Assembly: GCA_963665765.1 (NCBI GenBank)
Contig: OY762464.1
Coordinates: 2,790,001 to 2,854,000 of the forward strand
Length of the DNA stretch: 64,000 nucleotides
From: Bin76 sp963665765
GTDB lineage: Bacteria; Actinomycetota; Acidimicrobiia; Spongiisociales; ZC4RG35
Reading direction: 5' to 3'
Shown here piece after piece: positions 34,449 through 42,647 of the stretch. Position 1 is the stretch's first letter. The number at the start of each line of letters is the position of its first letter. The translations under genes and the position numbers were made by a program. The notes below the pieces were generated by a model, which saw only the letters and a program-made list of their open reading frames with translations, did not search any database and was not told the DNA's origin.

Positions 34449-36290
34449 TCAAATACCCACTCGCTGGTGTTTGCGTTCCGCTTCCGACTGGCCGCGGGCC
34501 ACTCGCACCTGTTCCCGTTCACTGACCTCCGGTATGCCCACTTCCCACCAGGCCCCACCTTCGGCCCACTGGTAGGGATGGGTCTCGATCACGATTACGT
34601 AAGTACGGTCGGCCTGTTTGGCCCTCCGGTACGCGGCGGGCAACTGGTCGAGCCTCTCCACCCGCTCGGCCCGGGCGCCCATCGACCGGGCATGTTCCAC
34701 GAAATCCACCCGCGTCATCCTGCGGCGCCGAGAAGAGTCCAGCAGATTGTTGAATTCTTCTCCCCCCGAGTTGACCTGCAGCCGGTTGATCACTGCGAAA
34801 CCTCCGTTGTCACACACGATCAGGATCAGCTTGTGACCGGCGAAGACACTGGAATAGATGTCGGAGTTCATCATCAGATACCCGCCGTCGCCCACCCAGG
34901 TCACCACGTCGCGGTCAGGAAGGGCCATCTTGGCGCCCCACGCGCCGGAAATCTCATAGCCCATGGTCGAGTAGCCGAATTCGGTGTCCACCGTCCCCAT
35001 CTGTTTGGAGCGCCATCCCATGTTGAGTTCTCCGGGAAGCCCGCCGGCCGCCGAAAGGCAGTAGTCGTCCGGGTCGCTGATCCGCCAGATGGTCTGGATG
35101 ACCGACTGATAGGCGGGAGGGGTATCGGTTCGTTCCGTCCAGCTGTCCAGATAGGCGTTCCATTGGCGCATCTCGGTCTGAGCGGTGCGAAGCCATTCTC
35201 GGGGGGCCCGGTAGTCGCCCAACCGGCGGTCTACCTCGGCCAGACTCAGACGAGCGTCGCCGATCACCGCCCGAGCAGATTGTTTCAAGGCATCGAAGCG
35301 GGCGGCGTTGAGGGAGACAAACCGCACATCGGGATTCTGGAAGGCGGTCCATGATCCGGTGGTGAAGTCCTGAAGCCGGGTACCGACCGCGATCACCACG
35401 TCGGCCCGGTTGGCCACCGCATGGGCGGACGCTCCGCCGATCACTCCCATTGCCCCGGCGAAATTGGGATGATCGTGGGTCATCACCGCCTTGCCCGCCA
35501 CCGTCTCCACCACCGGGATTCCTCTTCGTTCGGCGAAGTCGGCCAGTTCGGAGGTCGCATCCGAATAGTGGACTCCACCGCCCGCGATGATGAGCGGCCG
35601 TCGGGCCCGACTGATCAGGTCGGCGGCCGCGGCTGTTTCCCGGGGGTCGGGAGCGGGACGGCGGATGTAGTGAACCCGTTCGGAGAAAAATTCGACCGGG
35701 AAGTTGTAGGCCTCCGATTGAACGTCCTGGGGCAGGGCGATGAAGGCCGGCCCGCAGTCGGCCGGGTCCAGCATCATTCCCAATGCCTGGGGGAGTGATT
35801 GGACGATTTGCTCGGGACGGATGATGCGATCCCAGTATCGGGAGACCGGACGGAAGGTGTCACAAACCGAAATGGTCGGGTCGCCAAAGTTCTCAACCTG
35901 TTGAAGCACCGGATCGACAATGCGGTGGGTGAAGTAGTCACCGCTTAACAGCAATAGGGGAAGTCGGTTGGTGTGAGCCGCGGCCGCGGCGGTGATCAGG
36001 TTGGTGCAACCCGGTCCGATCGAGGAGGCGGCCACCATTATCTGACGGCGCCGCCGAGCCTTGGCAAAAGCCATGGCGGCCAGAGCCATGCCCTGCTCGT
36101 TCTGGCCCCGCCAGGTGGGCAGTTGCTCGGAAACCGGCTGCAAAGCCTCTCCCAGGCAGGTCACATTGCCGTGGCCGAAGATGGCGAACACCCCGGGGAA
36201 AAGAGGAACGGTTTCACCGTCCACCACAGTCTTTTGGGCAATCAGCCATTTCACCACGGCCTGGGCCGTGGTCAGTCGGATAGTCTCCAT
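34449..36290 (-). CDS. iolD: 3D-(3,5/4)-trihydroxycyclohexane-1,2-dione hydrolase
   Basis: A 613-residue ThDP-dependent enzyme. I chose ATG 36290 (GGAG eleven bases upstream), giving METIRLTTAQAVVKWL, the usual IolD start; 46 upstream codons are open but not typical. FGHGNVTCLGEAL and RGQNEQGMALAAMAFAKA contain the ThDP-activating Glu region. The cofactor motif GDGGYLMMNSDIYSS through VCDNGGF lies near residue 470. IolD opens the cyclohexanedione ring to 5-deoxyglucuronate. It heads the minus-strand operon iolD-SDR-iolE-binding protein-permease-ATPase. Confidence 0.93.
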   Translation of the reverse strand: METIRLTTAQAVVKWLIAQKTVVDGETVPLFPGVFAIFGHGNVTCLGEALQPVSEQLPTWRGQNEQGMALAAMAFAKARRRRQIMVAASSIGPGCTNLITAAAAAHTNRLPLLLLSGDYFTHRIVDPVLQQVENFGDPTISVCDTFRPVSRYWDRIIRPEQIVQSLPQALGMMLDPADCGPAFIALPQDVQSEAYNFPVEFFSERVHYIRRPAPDPRETAAAADLISRARRPLIIAGGGVHYSDATSELADFAERRGIPVVETVAGKAVMTHDHPNFAGAMGVIGGASAHAVANRADVVIAVGTRLQDFTTGSWTAFQNPDVRFVSLNAARFDALKQSARAVIGDARLSLAEVDRRLGDYRAPREWLRTAQTEMRQWNAYLDSWTERTDTPPAYQSVIQTIWRISDPDDYCLSAAGGLPGELNMGWRSKQMGTVDTEFGYSTMGYEISGAWGAKMALPDRDVVTWVGDGGYLMMNSDIYSSVFAGHKLILIVCDNGGFAVINRLQVNSGGEEFNNLLDSSRRRRMTRVDFVEHARSMGARAERVERLDQLPAAYRRAKQADRTYVIVIETHPYQWAEGGAWWEVGIPEVSEREQVRVARGQSEAERKHQRVGI

Positions 36291-36579
36291 CCGTTCATCG
36301 TCTCCTTGGTTTTGGGTCCTGGGGGTCTCCTCGATAAGCGGCGTTCCAATGGGGAAACGCACGCAATCGCTTCCAGGTCTCCCGGCCCAAGCAACCGGGT
36401 CACCGCAGATATTACTGGGTTCTGCCAATCCGACAACTCAGGTCCGTCTTTTTTGGGTGGAGGGCGGTCTATTGCCTCATCTAACCCGGTTTGGTGGTTG
36501 CTCCCCGGGTCGGGCCGGCATTTGAGCCGCGGTTATCGTGGCCCGTAGCGATGGGCGGTCCCATGAAAAAGGTAGGTCG

Positions 36580-37857
36580 ATGAGCAAGGCTTCTGGGAAG
36601 ATCTCTCTGATCAGGTCGGAGGACTGGGTGTCGGTGTGGCTGGGCGCCGCTTTGATCCTATTGACCATCGTTGGCGTGCAACCGGTTCTCCCGTTGTTCT
36701 CTTGGGGTGGGCGTTCACCGGCTGGGTTGTTCTCGGCCCACAATCTGCTGGCCGCCCTGGTGCTGGGCCTTTTGCTGATGGCCCTGTCTGCGGCGGGCGC
36801 CTGGTTGATGGGGTTCCGTATCCGGGCATATCTGCTCGGATTTGCGGGAGTCTTCGGTCTGGCTTGGGCGTCGCAGATGATCGCCGGCGCCTCGGCTTTG
36901 AAGGATTGGGGTATCAGTTACGTGATCGTTTCTCTGGTGGTGGGCCTTTTGATCTCGAACCTTGGTTCAGTCCCATCCTGGATCAAGGATGCGGTCCGGA
37001 CCGAGTACTACATCAAGACCGGCCTGGTCATCCTGGGCGCCTCGGTTCTCTTTGACGAGATTCTCCGCGCAGGCCTGTTTGGCCTGGGTCAAGCGTTGGT
37101 GGTCATCTTGGTGATCTGGAGATTCTGCTATTGGTTCTCCCGGAAGATCGGTGTGGATAAGGAGTTCTCGGTGATGCTGTCCACCGCGGTCTCGATCTGC
37201 GGGGTCTCGGCTGCCATTGCCGCCTGCGGCGCCGTGGCGGGCGACCGGAAGAAACTGTCGTATGTCACATCCTTGGTGCTGATCGTGGCGGCGCCCATGG
37301 CGATCTTCATGCCCGCCCTGGCCGATTGGTTGGGATTGACGCCGGTGGTGGCAGGGGCTTGGCTGGGAGGGACCATCGACACTTCCGGCGCGGTGGTGGC
37401 TTCCGGGGAGATCCTGGGAGACTCGGCCTTGAATGCGGCCGTGGTCGTCAAATTCTCGCAGAATGCCCTGCTCGGCCTGGCGGCTTTTGCCATCTCCCTG
37501 TGGTGGGCTTTCCGGGCTGACGGGGAACGCACGGTCAGACCCACGGCCTCGGTGATCTGGGACCGATTTCCCAAGTTCGTGCTGGGATTCATGGTGGTGT
37601 CGGTGTTGTTTTCGTTCGTGGTCGGCGGTGACGTGGTCGACGCTACGGGTGGTCTGCTCAAAGGTATTCGCACCTGGTGGTTTTCCCTGGCGTTTGTTTG
37701 CATCGGCCTTGAGACTCGCTTCCGGGACCTGGTTTCCATGGAAGGCGGCCGGCCGGCCGCCGGGTTCCTGGTCGCCCAGGGCGTGAACATCTTGTGGACT
37801 TTGCTGGTGGCCTGGATCCTGTTCGGGGGCGTCCTGTTTGCGGCGCCGGTGCTTTGA
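36580..37857 (+). CDS. YeiH/UPF0324-family putative anion (sulfate-type) exporter
   Basis: A 425-residue polytopic membrane protein with 10 or more helices. UPF0324 markers are YYIKTGLVILGASVLFDEIL, the core STAVSICGVSAAIAACGAV, and the AGAWLGGTIDTSGAVVASG block with NAAVVVKFSQNALLG. Family members are annotated as putative sulfate exporters. Start ATG 36580 follows AAAAAGGTAGG; an upstream GTG at 36538 is less likely. It diverges from iolD across a 289-bp intergenic region and converges with the oxidoreductase gene. Its relation to inositol use is unclear. Confidence 0.85.
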   Translation: MSKASGKISLIRSEDWVSVWLGAALILLTIVGVQPVLPLFSWGGRSPAGLFSAHNLLAALVLGLLLMALSAAGAWLMGFRIRAYLLGFAGVFGLAWASQMIAGASALKDWGISYVIVSLVVGLLISNLGSVPSWIKDAVRTEYYIKTGLVILGASVLFDEILRAGLFGLGQALVVILVIWRFCYWFSRKIGVDKEFSVMLSTAVSICGVSAAIAACGAVAGDRKKLSYVTSLVLIVAAPMAIFMPALADWLGLTPVVAGAWLGGTIDTSGAVVASGEILGDSALNAAVVVKFSQNALLGLAAFAISLWWAFRADGERTVRPTASVIWDRFPKFVLGFMVVSVLFSFVVGGDVVDATGGLLKGIRTWWFSLAFVCIGLETRFRDLVSMEGGRPAAGFLVAQGVNILWTLLVAWILFGGVLFAAPVL

Positions 37858-37871
37858 CCGGATCGGACGGT

Positions 37872-39053
37872 TCAGAGCACTTCCACACTCTCCCAGGCTC
37901 CCGATTCCCAAGAACGGGCCATGGCGGCCTGCACCCGGGCCACCCCGGCGGCGGCTTCGAAATCGGGCGAAAACGGGGATTCTGAGACCACCGCCCTCAG
38001 GAACTCGTACATTTCGATGAGCTTGAGGTCCTCGTAGCCGATTGAATTGCCGTGGCCGGGCACGATGTTTCCCTGATGAGGCAGCCAATCCCCGGCCAGG
38101 ACCTCGGTGAACCCGTCCACCGGCTGTTCCTTCGGCAGGTATAGCTGCAGAGAGTTGAGCTTCTCGTGGGTCCACGAGGCGGCGCCCCGGGTGCCGTTCA
38201 ACTCGAATGCCATGTCGCTCTGCGGCCCGAAAATGGTCCGGTCCGACTCCAGGGTTCCCCGGGCGCCGTTGCCGAATTCCACCAACGCCCCCACATAATC
38301 CTCGTTGGTCACCGGCCCGGTCGGGTCGTCCGAAGCGCCCACACTGTAGTGAGTCCCCTGCCCGGCCACCGGAAGGGGCCTGTGGGTGATGAAGGTTTGA
38401 CGGGATGCCACCACCCGGCGGATGGGCCCACACAGATGCAGCGCCATGTCGATGGCATGGGACATGATGTCGGTCAAAGTCCCGTATCGGGATTGGTCGG
38501 TGAAACGCCACGTGAGAAAGGAAAGCGGGTCCCGCCCATACATGGAGAAAAATCTCCCTCGGTAGTGGGTGAGTTTCCCAAGGCGCCCCTCCTCGATCAA
38601 AGATCGAACGTATTGCACGAGCGGCGTCCATCGGTAGTTGTATCCGCATCCCGACAGCACCCCCGCGGCGCGAATCGCCCGGGCAATCGCCAACGTGTCC
38701 TCGGGATGTTCGCCCACCGGCTTCTCGCAGAAAACGGTCTTACCGGCACGGGCCGCGGCTTCGGCTATCACCCGGTGCAAGCTGTTGGGAGCGGTGATAT
38801 CCACGATGTCCACCTCCGGGTGATCGACCACCGCCTTCCAGTCCGAGCCTCCCTGGTCGAATCCGAAATACCCCACAGCCTCCTCGACCCGGTCGGGCAC
38901 CGCGTCGGCCATGGCCACCAATCGGGGCCGGATACCGCTTTTGGGAAAGTAGACCTCGATATTTCGAAAGGCGCGAGTATGAGACTGGCCCATCCAGCCG
39001 AATCCGATCAACCCGATTCCGGGACGTCGGGGGTTGGTGGGAAAGTGCGTCAT
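37872..39053 (-). CDS. Gfo/Idh/MocA-family NAD(P)-dependent oxidoreductase
   Basis: A 393-residue two-domain oxidoreductase. The Rossmann motif GLIGFGWMGQSHTRAF lies at the N-terminus. The cofactor/substrate Lys lies in VFCEKPVGEHPEDTL. The C-terminal domain has GCGYNYRWTPLVQYVRSL and a catalytic-type SHAIDMALHLCGPI (Asp and His). Relatives oxidise sugars or cyclitols, so an inositol-dehydrogenase role is plausible from the neighbourhood but unproven; it is longer than typical IolG (~340). Its ATG overlaps the stop of the hydroxyacid dehydrogenase gene by four bases, indicating a two-gene operon. Confidence 0.87.
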   Translation of the reverse strand: MTHFPTNPRRPGIGLIGFGWMGQSHTRAFRNIEVYFPKSGIRPRLVAMADAVPDRVEEAVGYFGFDQGGSDWKAVVDHPEVDIVDITAPNSLHRVIAEAAARAGKTVFCEKPVGEHPEDTLAIARAIRAAGVLSGCGYNYRWTPLVQYVRSLIEEGRLGKLTHYRGRFFSMYGRDPLSFLTWRFTDQSRYGTLTDIMSHAIDMALHLCGPIRRVVASRQTFITHRPLPVAGQGTHYSVGASDDPTGPVTNEDYVGALVEFGNGARGTLESDRTIFGPQSDMAFELNGTRGAASWTHEKLNSLQLYLPKEQPVDGFTEVLAGDWLPHQGNIVPGHGNSIGYEDLKLIEMYEFLRAVVSESPFSPDFEAAAGVARVQAAMARSWESGAWESVEVL

Positions 39054-40066
39054 GTCGATTGGTCGATGCTCCTGCTCGCTTCGCGGTGGAATCGCCCCTG
39101 TACCTTGGGGTTGACCAGATTAGTCGGGCGGTGACCGGTGAGCACCAACCGGATCTCGTCCACGGCGGTCAAAAGCATACGCCGCTTGGCCTCCTGTGTC
39201 CAGGACGCCGCATGCGGAGTGACTAGAACGTTGTCCAGATGCAGGAGCGGATGATCGGTGGGGAGCGGCTCAGGATCGGTGACATCCAGCCCCGCCGCCC
39301 GCAGATGTCCGGTGGTGGCGGCTTCCACCAGGGCATCGGTGTTGACCAACCCCCCGCGGGCGGTGTTGATCAGGATGGCGCCCTTTTTCATGCTCCCCAA
39401 TGTCCGGCTGTCGAACATGCCACGGGAGCGCTCGGTGAGCGGAACGTGAAGGGAGATCACATCGGCTTGGGCCAGCATCTCTTCCAATCCGGCCGAGCGG
39501 GACACACCGACGAACTGGTGATCGGCCAAGAAGGGATCGTAGGCGGTGACTCTCATGCCCAAGGCCGCCGCGGTGGCGGCCACCCGACGGGCGATGCGGC
39601 CGAAGCCCACCAGTCCCAAGAGCTTGCCATGCAGTTCCACCGCGGTGTGGGCTTCGATGGAGGCGCGATCTCCCCGCCGAAGGTGGACCGCAATGACCGG
39701 AAGTCGCTTGGCCACTGCCAGCATCAGGGCGATGGCATGCTCGGCGGTGGGGATAGTGGGACCATCGGGGTTGTTGCAGACCCGGATACCCCGTTGGGTG
39801 GCGGCCGTCACATCCACCGAGTCCACCCCGATTCCCGTGCGGGCGATCACCTGCAATTTCGGTGCTCGGTCCATGACCTCCCGGCCGTAGTGACGCACTC
39901 CCGCCACGATCGCTGCCGCTTCTTCGATTCCATGGTAAGGATCCGCAATATTGCCCGGTCCCAGCACCCGTATCCCAGCCCTGCGCACTTCGTCCATCCC
40001 CGGCCAGTGGGGTCGCTCAAACCAGATCGGAAAACCGGAGGGCGGCGGCGTGTTGGCGTCAACCAC
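39050..40066 (-). CDS. D-isomer-specific 2-hydroxyacid dehydrogenase
   Basis: A 338-residue enzyme of the phosphoglycerate/glyoxylate reductase type. The NAD-binding loop is LLGLVGFGRIARRVA (about residue 150). Catalytic residues lie in LINTARGGLVN (Arg), DVTDPEPLP (Glu) and LVTPHAASWT (His). The substrate-side GIGVDSVDV is also present. Start GTG 40066 lacks an obvious ribosome binding site, yet preceding residues fit the usual N-terminal strand. The gene has a 424-bp upstream gap containing, in sense orientation, one copy of the dispersed 255-bp element. The substrate is unknown. Confidence 0.88.
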   Translation of the reverse strand: MVDANTPPPSGFPIWFERPHWPGMDEVRRAGIRVLGPGNIADPYHGIEEAAAIVAGVRHYGREVMDRAPKLQVIARTGIGVDSVDVTAATQRGIRVCNNPDGPTIPTAEHAIALMLAVAKRLPVIAVHLRRGDRASIEAHTAVELHGKLLGLVGFGRIARRVAATAAALGMRVTAYDPFLADHQFVGVSRSAGLEEMLAQADVISLHVPLTERSRGMFDSRTLGSMKKGAILINTARGGLVNTDALVEAATTGHLRAAGLDVTDPEPLPTDHPLLHLDNVLVTPHAASWTQEAKRRMLLTAVDEIRLVLTGHRPTNLVNPKVQGRFHREASRSIDQST

Positions 40067-40490
40067 GTCAGAGGAGATTAGAGGAGAGACTGCCGTTGGG
40101 TCGGGACCGTCGGAAGGTGTCGGAGAAACAAGGCGAAAAAGGATCGTGTCGGTCGGTCGATGTAAGACATATCAGAGACCCGGCTGATAAGCGGATATGG
40201 CGGTTAGTCGCGAAAAACAGCCGCTATCCCGCGAAATTCGGCGTGCCCGTTTTCCGCCCGTCGGGCCCCGTCCCCCGCCGCTCACCACCAGGATCGGGAC
40301 ACGCTTCGCCACGGGTTGGTGGCGGGAGCGGTGTCCCGAAAAGTTTTTATGACCTCCGGTTCGGTCCCCACGACGTCGGAGAGGACCGGGAGATGTCCGA
40401 CCCATTCAATATGGGCTGGGCCTGCGACAGAATCAACCCCCGCCGCCGTCTTTGTTTCGCGACCCGCCGCCCATCGGCCCGCCACGCTCT
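40067..40490. other. 424-bp leader region containing repeat copy A
   Basis: No gene is supported. The region is mostly occupied by the dispersed element at 40208-40462. Between that and the dehydrogenase start there is a small hairpin (tatcag-ccgggtct-ctgata on the minus strand, about 40170-40190) and a purine/pyrimidine-biased stretch. Frames here are spurious. Confidence 0.6.
40208..40462 (-). repeat. dispersed structured element, copy A (255 bp, MITE-like or RNA leader)
   Basis: Read on the minus strand this copy begins TCGCGAAAC and ends TTTTTCGCGA, giving 8-bp inverted ends. It matches copy B (48257-48512) at roughly 80 percent by eye over its full length, with single-base indels at two or more points. 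Shared hairpins are CGGUCCU/GGGACCG around a 13-base loop holding GACGTC (40362-40388), and an outer CGGGACAC/GTGTCCCG stem (40295-40302 with 40331-40338) enclosing CGCCAC/GTGGCG (40307-40312 with 40319-40324). It lies in sense orientation 142 bases before a dehydrogenase start. I recognise no known family. Confidence 0.8.
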
Positions 40491-40820
40491 TTACTTTCGG
40501 GGAATGACTCTTCGGCGGATCCGACCCCAGAGAAGCGCCAGGGCAAGAACCGCCAGGATCAAAACCGCCACCGTCCGCCATCTCGTCAAAAGAAGCACTG
40601 CCCCTCCGGAGACTGCCAGCACCACCCCCCATCTGGTGGAACGCAAGGACGGATAGGCCAACCACACCGCCGCCAGCAGGAGGCCGGAGCGGAACAGCAC
40701 CGAGGCCGTTTCCGGCCGGCCCTGCCACCAGGCCAGGGCGGCGGCGGCGCTCAGCAACAGAACTCCCACCCCCACCAGGAGTCGTTGACGATCCCAGGCG
40801 GCGGGAACAGATTTGTTCAT
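40491..40820 (-). CDS. small hypothetical membrane protein
   Basis: A 109-residue protein with three to four membrane helices (LLVGVGVLLLSAAAALAWW, TASVLFRSGLLLAAVWLA, WGVVLAVSGGAVLLL and VAVLILAVLALALLWG) and a basic C-terminus (GRIRRRVIPRK). The family is not recognised. It diverges from gatC with a 52-bp gap and lies upstream of repeat copy A on the same strand. Confidence 0.6.
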   Translation of the reverse strand: MNKSVPAAWDRQRLLVGVGVLLLSAAAALAWWQGRPETASVLFRSGLLLAAVWLAYPSLRSTRWGVVLAVSGGAVLLLTRWRTVAVLILAVLALALLWGRIRRRVIPRK

Positions 40821-40872
40821 TCCCCATCAAGCTAGCGGTTCCGTCTCCGGGGTCTTCTAAACTTTCTCCGTT

Positions 40873-41157
40873 ATGCCCATAGATGTGGATGTCGCCCATG
40901 TGGCCGGCTTGGCCCGACTGGCCCTCTCGCCTCGACAGCTTGACCGTTACCGGCAGGAATTGAGTGCCATCTTGGAGCATGCTTCCCGCGTGCAGAAGGT
41001 GGACACCGCAGGAGTCACACCGCTTTCCCACCCGTTGATGCTGAGCAATGTCTTCCGGCCCGATGAAGTACGACCGTCGCTTGATCGGGAAGAAGTTCTG
41101 GAAATGGCGCCGGAAAGCCGGGACGGGTTCTTCCTCACCTCCCCGGCGCTCGAATAG
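40873..41157 (+). CDS. gatC: aspartyl/glutamyl-tRNA amidotransferase subunit C
   Basis: A 94-residue GatC. The family pattern is clear: VAHVAGLARLALSPRQLDRYRQELSAILEH, then VTPLSHPLMLSNVFRPDEV, ending in a GFFLTSPALE tail. GatC clamps GatA to GatB in the complex that converts Glu-tRNA(Gln) or Asp-tRNA(Asn) to the amide form. No strong ribosome binding site precedes ATG 40873. gatA begins five bases after its stop. Confidence 0.93.
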   Translation: MPIDVDVAHVAGLARLALSPRQLDRYRQELSAILEHASRVQKVDTAGVTPLSHPLMLSNVFRPDEVRPSLDREEVLEMAPESRDGFFLTSPALE

Positions 41158-41162
41158 CTCAG

Positions 41163-42647
41163 ATGCCATCTCCGCTTCTCTCCGTGGTGGCGGCCGGCGC
41201 GGCGTTGCGGGCCGGAGAGACGACTTCCGTCGAACTGTTGGCTTCGGTGCTGTCCCGGGCGGAAATGACCGAGTCGGAGTTGCACTGCTATCTCAACCTG
41301 GATCGAGAGGGGGCCATGGAGGCGGCGCGGCGGGCGGATGAACAAATGGCGAGGGGCGAGGAGCGGGGGCCACTGCACGGTATCCCGGTGGCGGTGAAAG
41401 ACAACATGTGTACTCGGGGACTGGAGACCACCTGCTCATCACAGATACTTGCCGGATATCACCCTCCCTATGACGCCACCGCGGTCACCCGTTTACGACA
41501 GGCGGGGGCGGTGATTGTGGGCAAAACCAACCTGGATGAATTCGCGATGGGAAGCTCCACCGAGAACTCCGCCTACGGACCCACTCGCAACCCCTGGGAC
41601 ACCGAGCGAGTTCCGGGGGGCTCATCGGGGGGTTCGGCCGCGGCGGTGGCCACGGGGTCGGCGATGGCCGCCCTGGGTTCCGACACCGGTGGTTCGATCC
41701 GTCAGCCGGCGGCTCTGTGCGGTGTAGTGGGGATGAAGCCCACCTACGGTCTGGTGAGCAGATACGGGTTGGTGGCCTTCGCCTCCTCTTTGGATCAGAT
41801 CGGCCCTCTCACTCGCACGGTGGCCGACGGGGCGCTGGTCCTGCAAGCGGTTGCCGGTCATGACCCGGCCGACGCCACTTCCTATGCTGGTCCGGTCCCC
41901 GACTTTTCGGCGGGTCTGCAAAGGGGGGTGGACGGATTGAGGGTGGGCGTCGTCAAGGAACTGGACGGGGACGGCTACCAGGCAGAGGTGTCGTCGGCCA
42001 CCGACGACATGTTGGGCCGGCTGGCCTCCTCCGGCGCGGAGGTGGAGGAAGTGTCCCTTCCTCTGTTCGATGTGGCGCTTTCCGCCTATTACCTGATCGC
42101 CCCTGCCGAGTGCTCGGCCAACCTGGCCCGGTTCGACGGCATGCGCTACGGGCTGTCGATCAAAAAGGCCACTGCCGCCGCTACCATGGCCGCCACCCGC
42201 GTAGAGGGATTCGGCCCGGAAGTGATCAGACGCATACTGCTGGGGACTTACGCTCTGTCAGCCGGTTATTTTGACGCCTTCTACGGACAGGCCCAAAAGG
42301 TCCGTTCCCTCCTGCAGGAGGAATTTCGCAACGCATATCAGCAGGTGGATGTGCTGGTGTCACCCACTAGTCCCACCACCGCCTTCCGCTTGGGGGAGAG
42401 GACCCAGGACCCTCTGAGCATGTACCGAAGCGATATCTGCACCATTCCCTCCAACCTGTCCGGACATCCGGCCATCTCCGTGCCGATCGGACTCGATTCG
42501 AAGGGACTTCCCATCGGGTTTCAAGTGATGGCCCCCGCCCTCGGGGAGCGGGTGATGCTGACGGTGGCCGCCGAAGTGGAGCGGATCGCCGGATTCTGTG
42601 CCCTTCCCCCGCCCGCCCTGGCGCCACCCACCGAGGTGCCCTTATGA
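41163..42647 (+). CDS. gatA: aspartyl/glutamyl-tRNA amidotransferase subunit A
   Basis: A 494-residue amidase-signature enzyme that hydrolyses glutamine to supply ammonia. The catalytic triad is visible: Lys in GIPVAVKDNMC, the first Ser in the GGSSGGSAAAVA loop, and the nucleophile Ser in GSDTGGSIRQPA. Other typical blocks are GKTNLDEFAMGSSTENSAYG and MKPTYGLVSRYGLVAFASSL. The length is normal. The stop overlaps the gatB start (ATGA at 42644-42647). Confidence 0.95.
   Translation: MPSPLLSVVAAGAALRAGETTSVELLASVLSRAEMTESELHCYLNLDREGAMEAARRADEQMARGEERGPLHGIPVAVKDNMCTRGLETTCSSQILAGYHPPYDATAVTRLRQAGAVIVGKTNLDEFAMGSSTENSAYGPTRNPWDTERVPGGSSGGSAAAVATGSAMAALGSDTGGSIRQPAALCGVVGMKPTYGLVSRYGLVAFASSLDQIGPLTRTVADGALVLQAVAGHDPADATSYAGPVPDFSAGLQRGVDGLRVGVVKELDGDGYQAEVSSATDDMLGRLASSGAEVEEVSLPLFDVALSAYYLIAPAECSANLARFDGMRYGLSIKKATAAATMAATRVEGFGPEVIRRILLGTYALSAGYFDAFYGQAQKVRSLLQEEFRNAYQQVDVLVSPTSPTTAFRLGERTQDPLSMYRSDICTIPSNLSGHPAISVPIGLDSKGLPIGFQVMAPALGERVMLTVAAEVERIAGFCALPPPALAPPTEVPL

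Noticed and set aside
40172..40405. Minus-strand frame inside repeat copy A
   Set aside because: The homologous copy B has single-base indels that break the matching frame, so the conservation is not coding.
41680..41720. T-loop-like ggttcgatcc suggesting a tRNA
   Set aside because: It lies in the gatA amidase signature coding sequence and has no cloverleaf around it.
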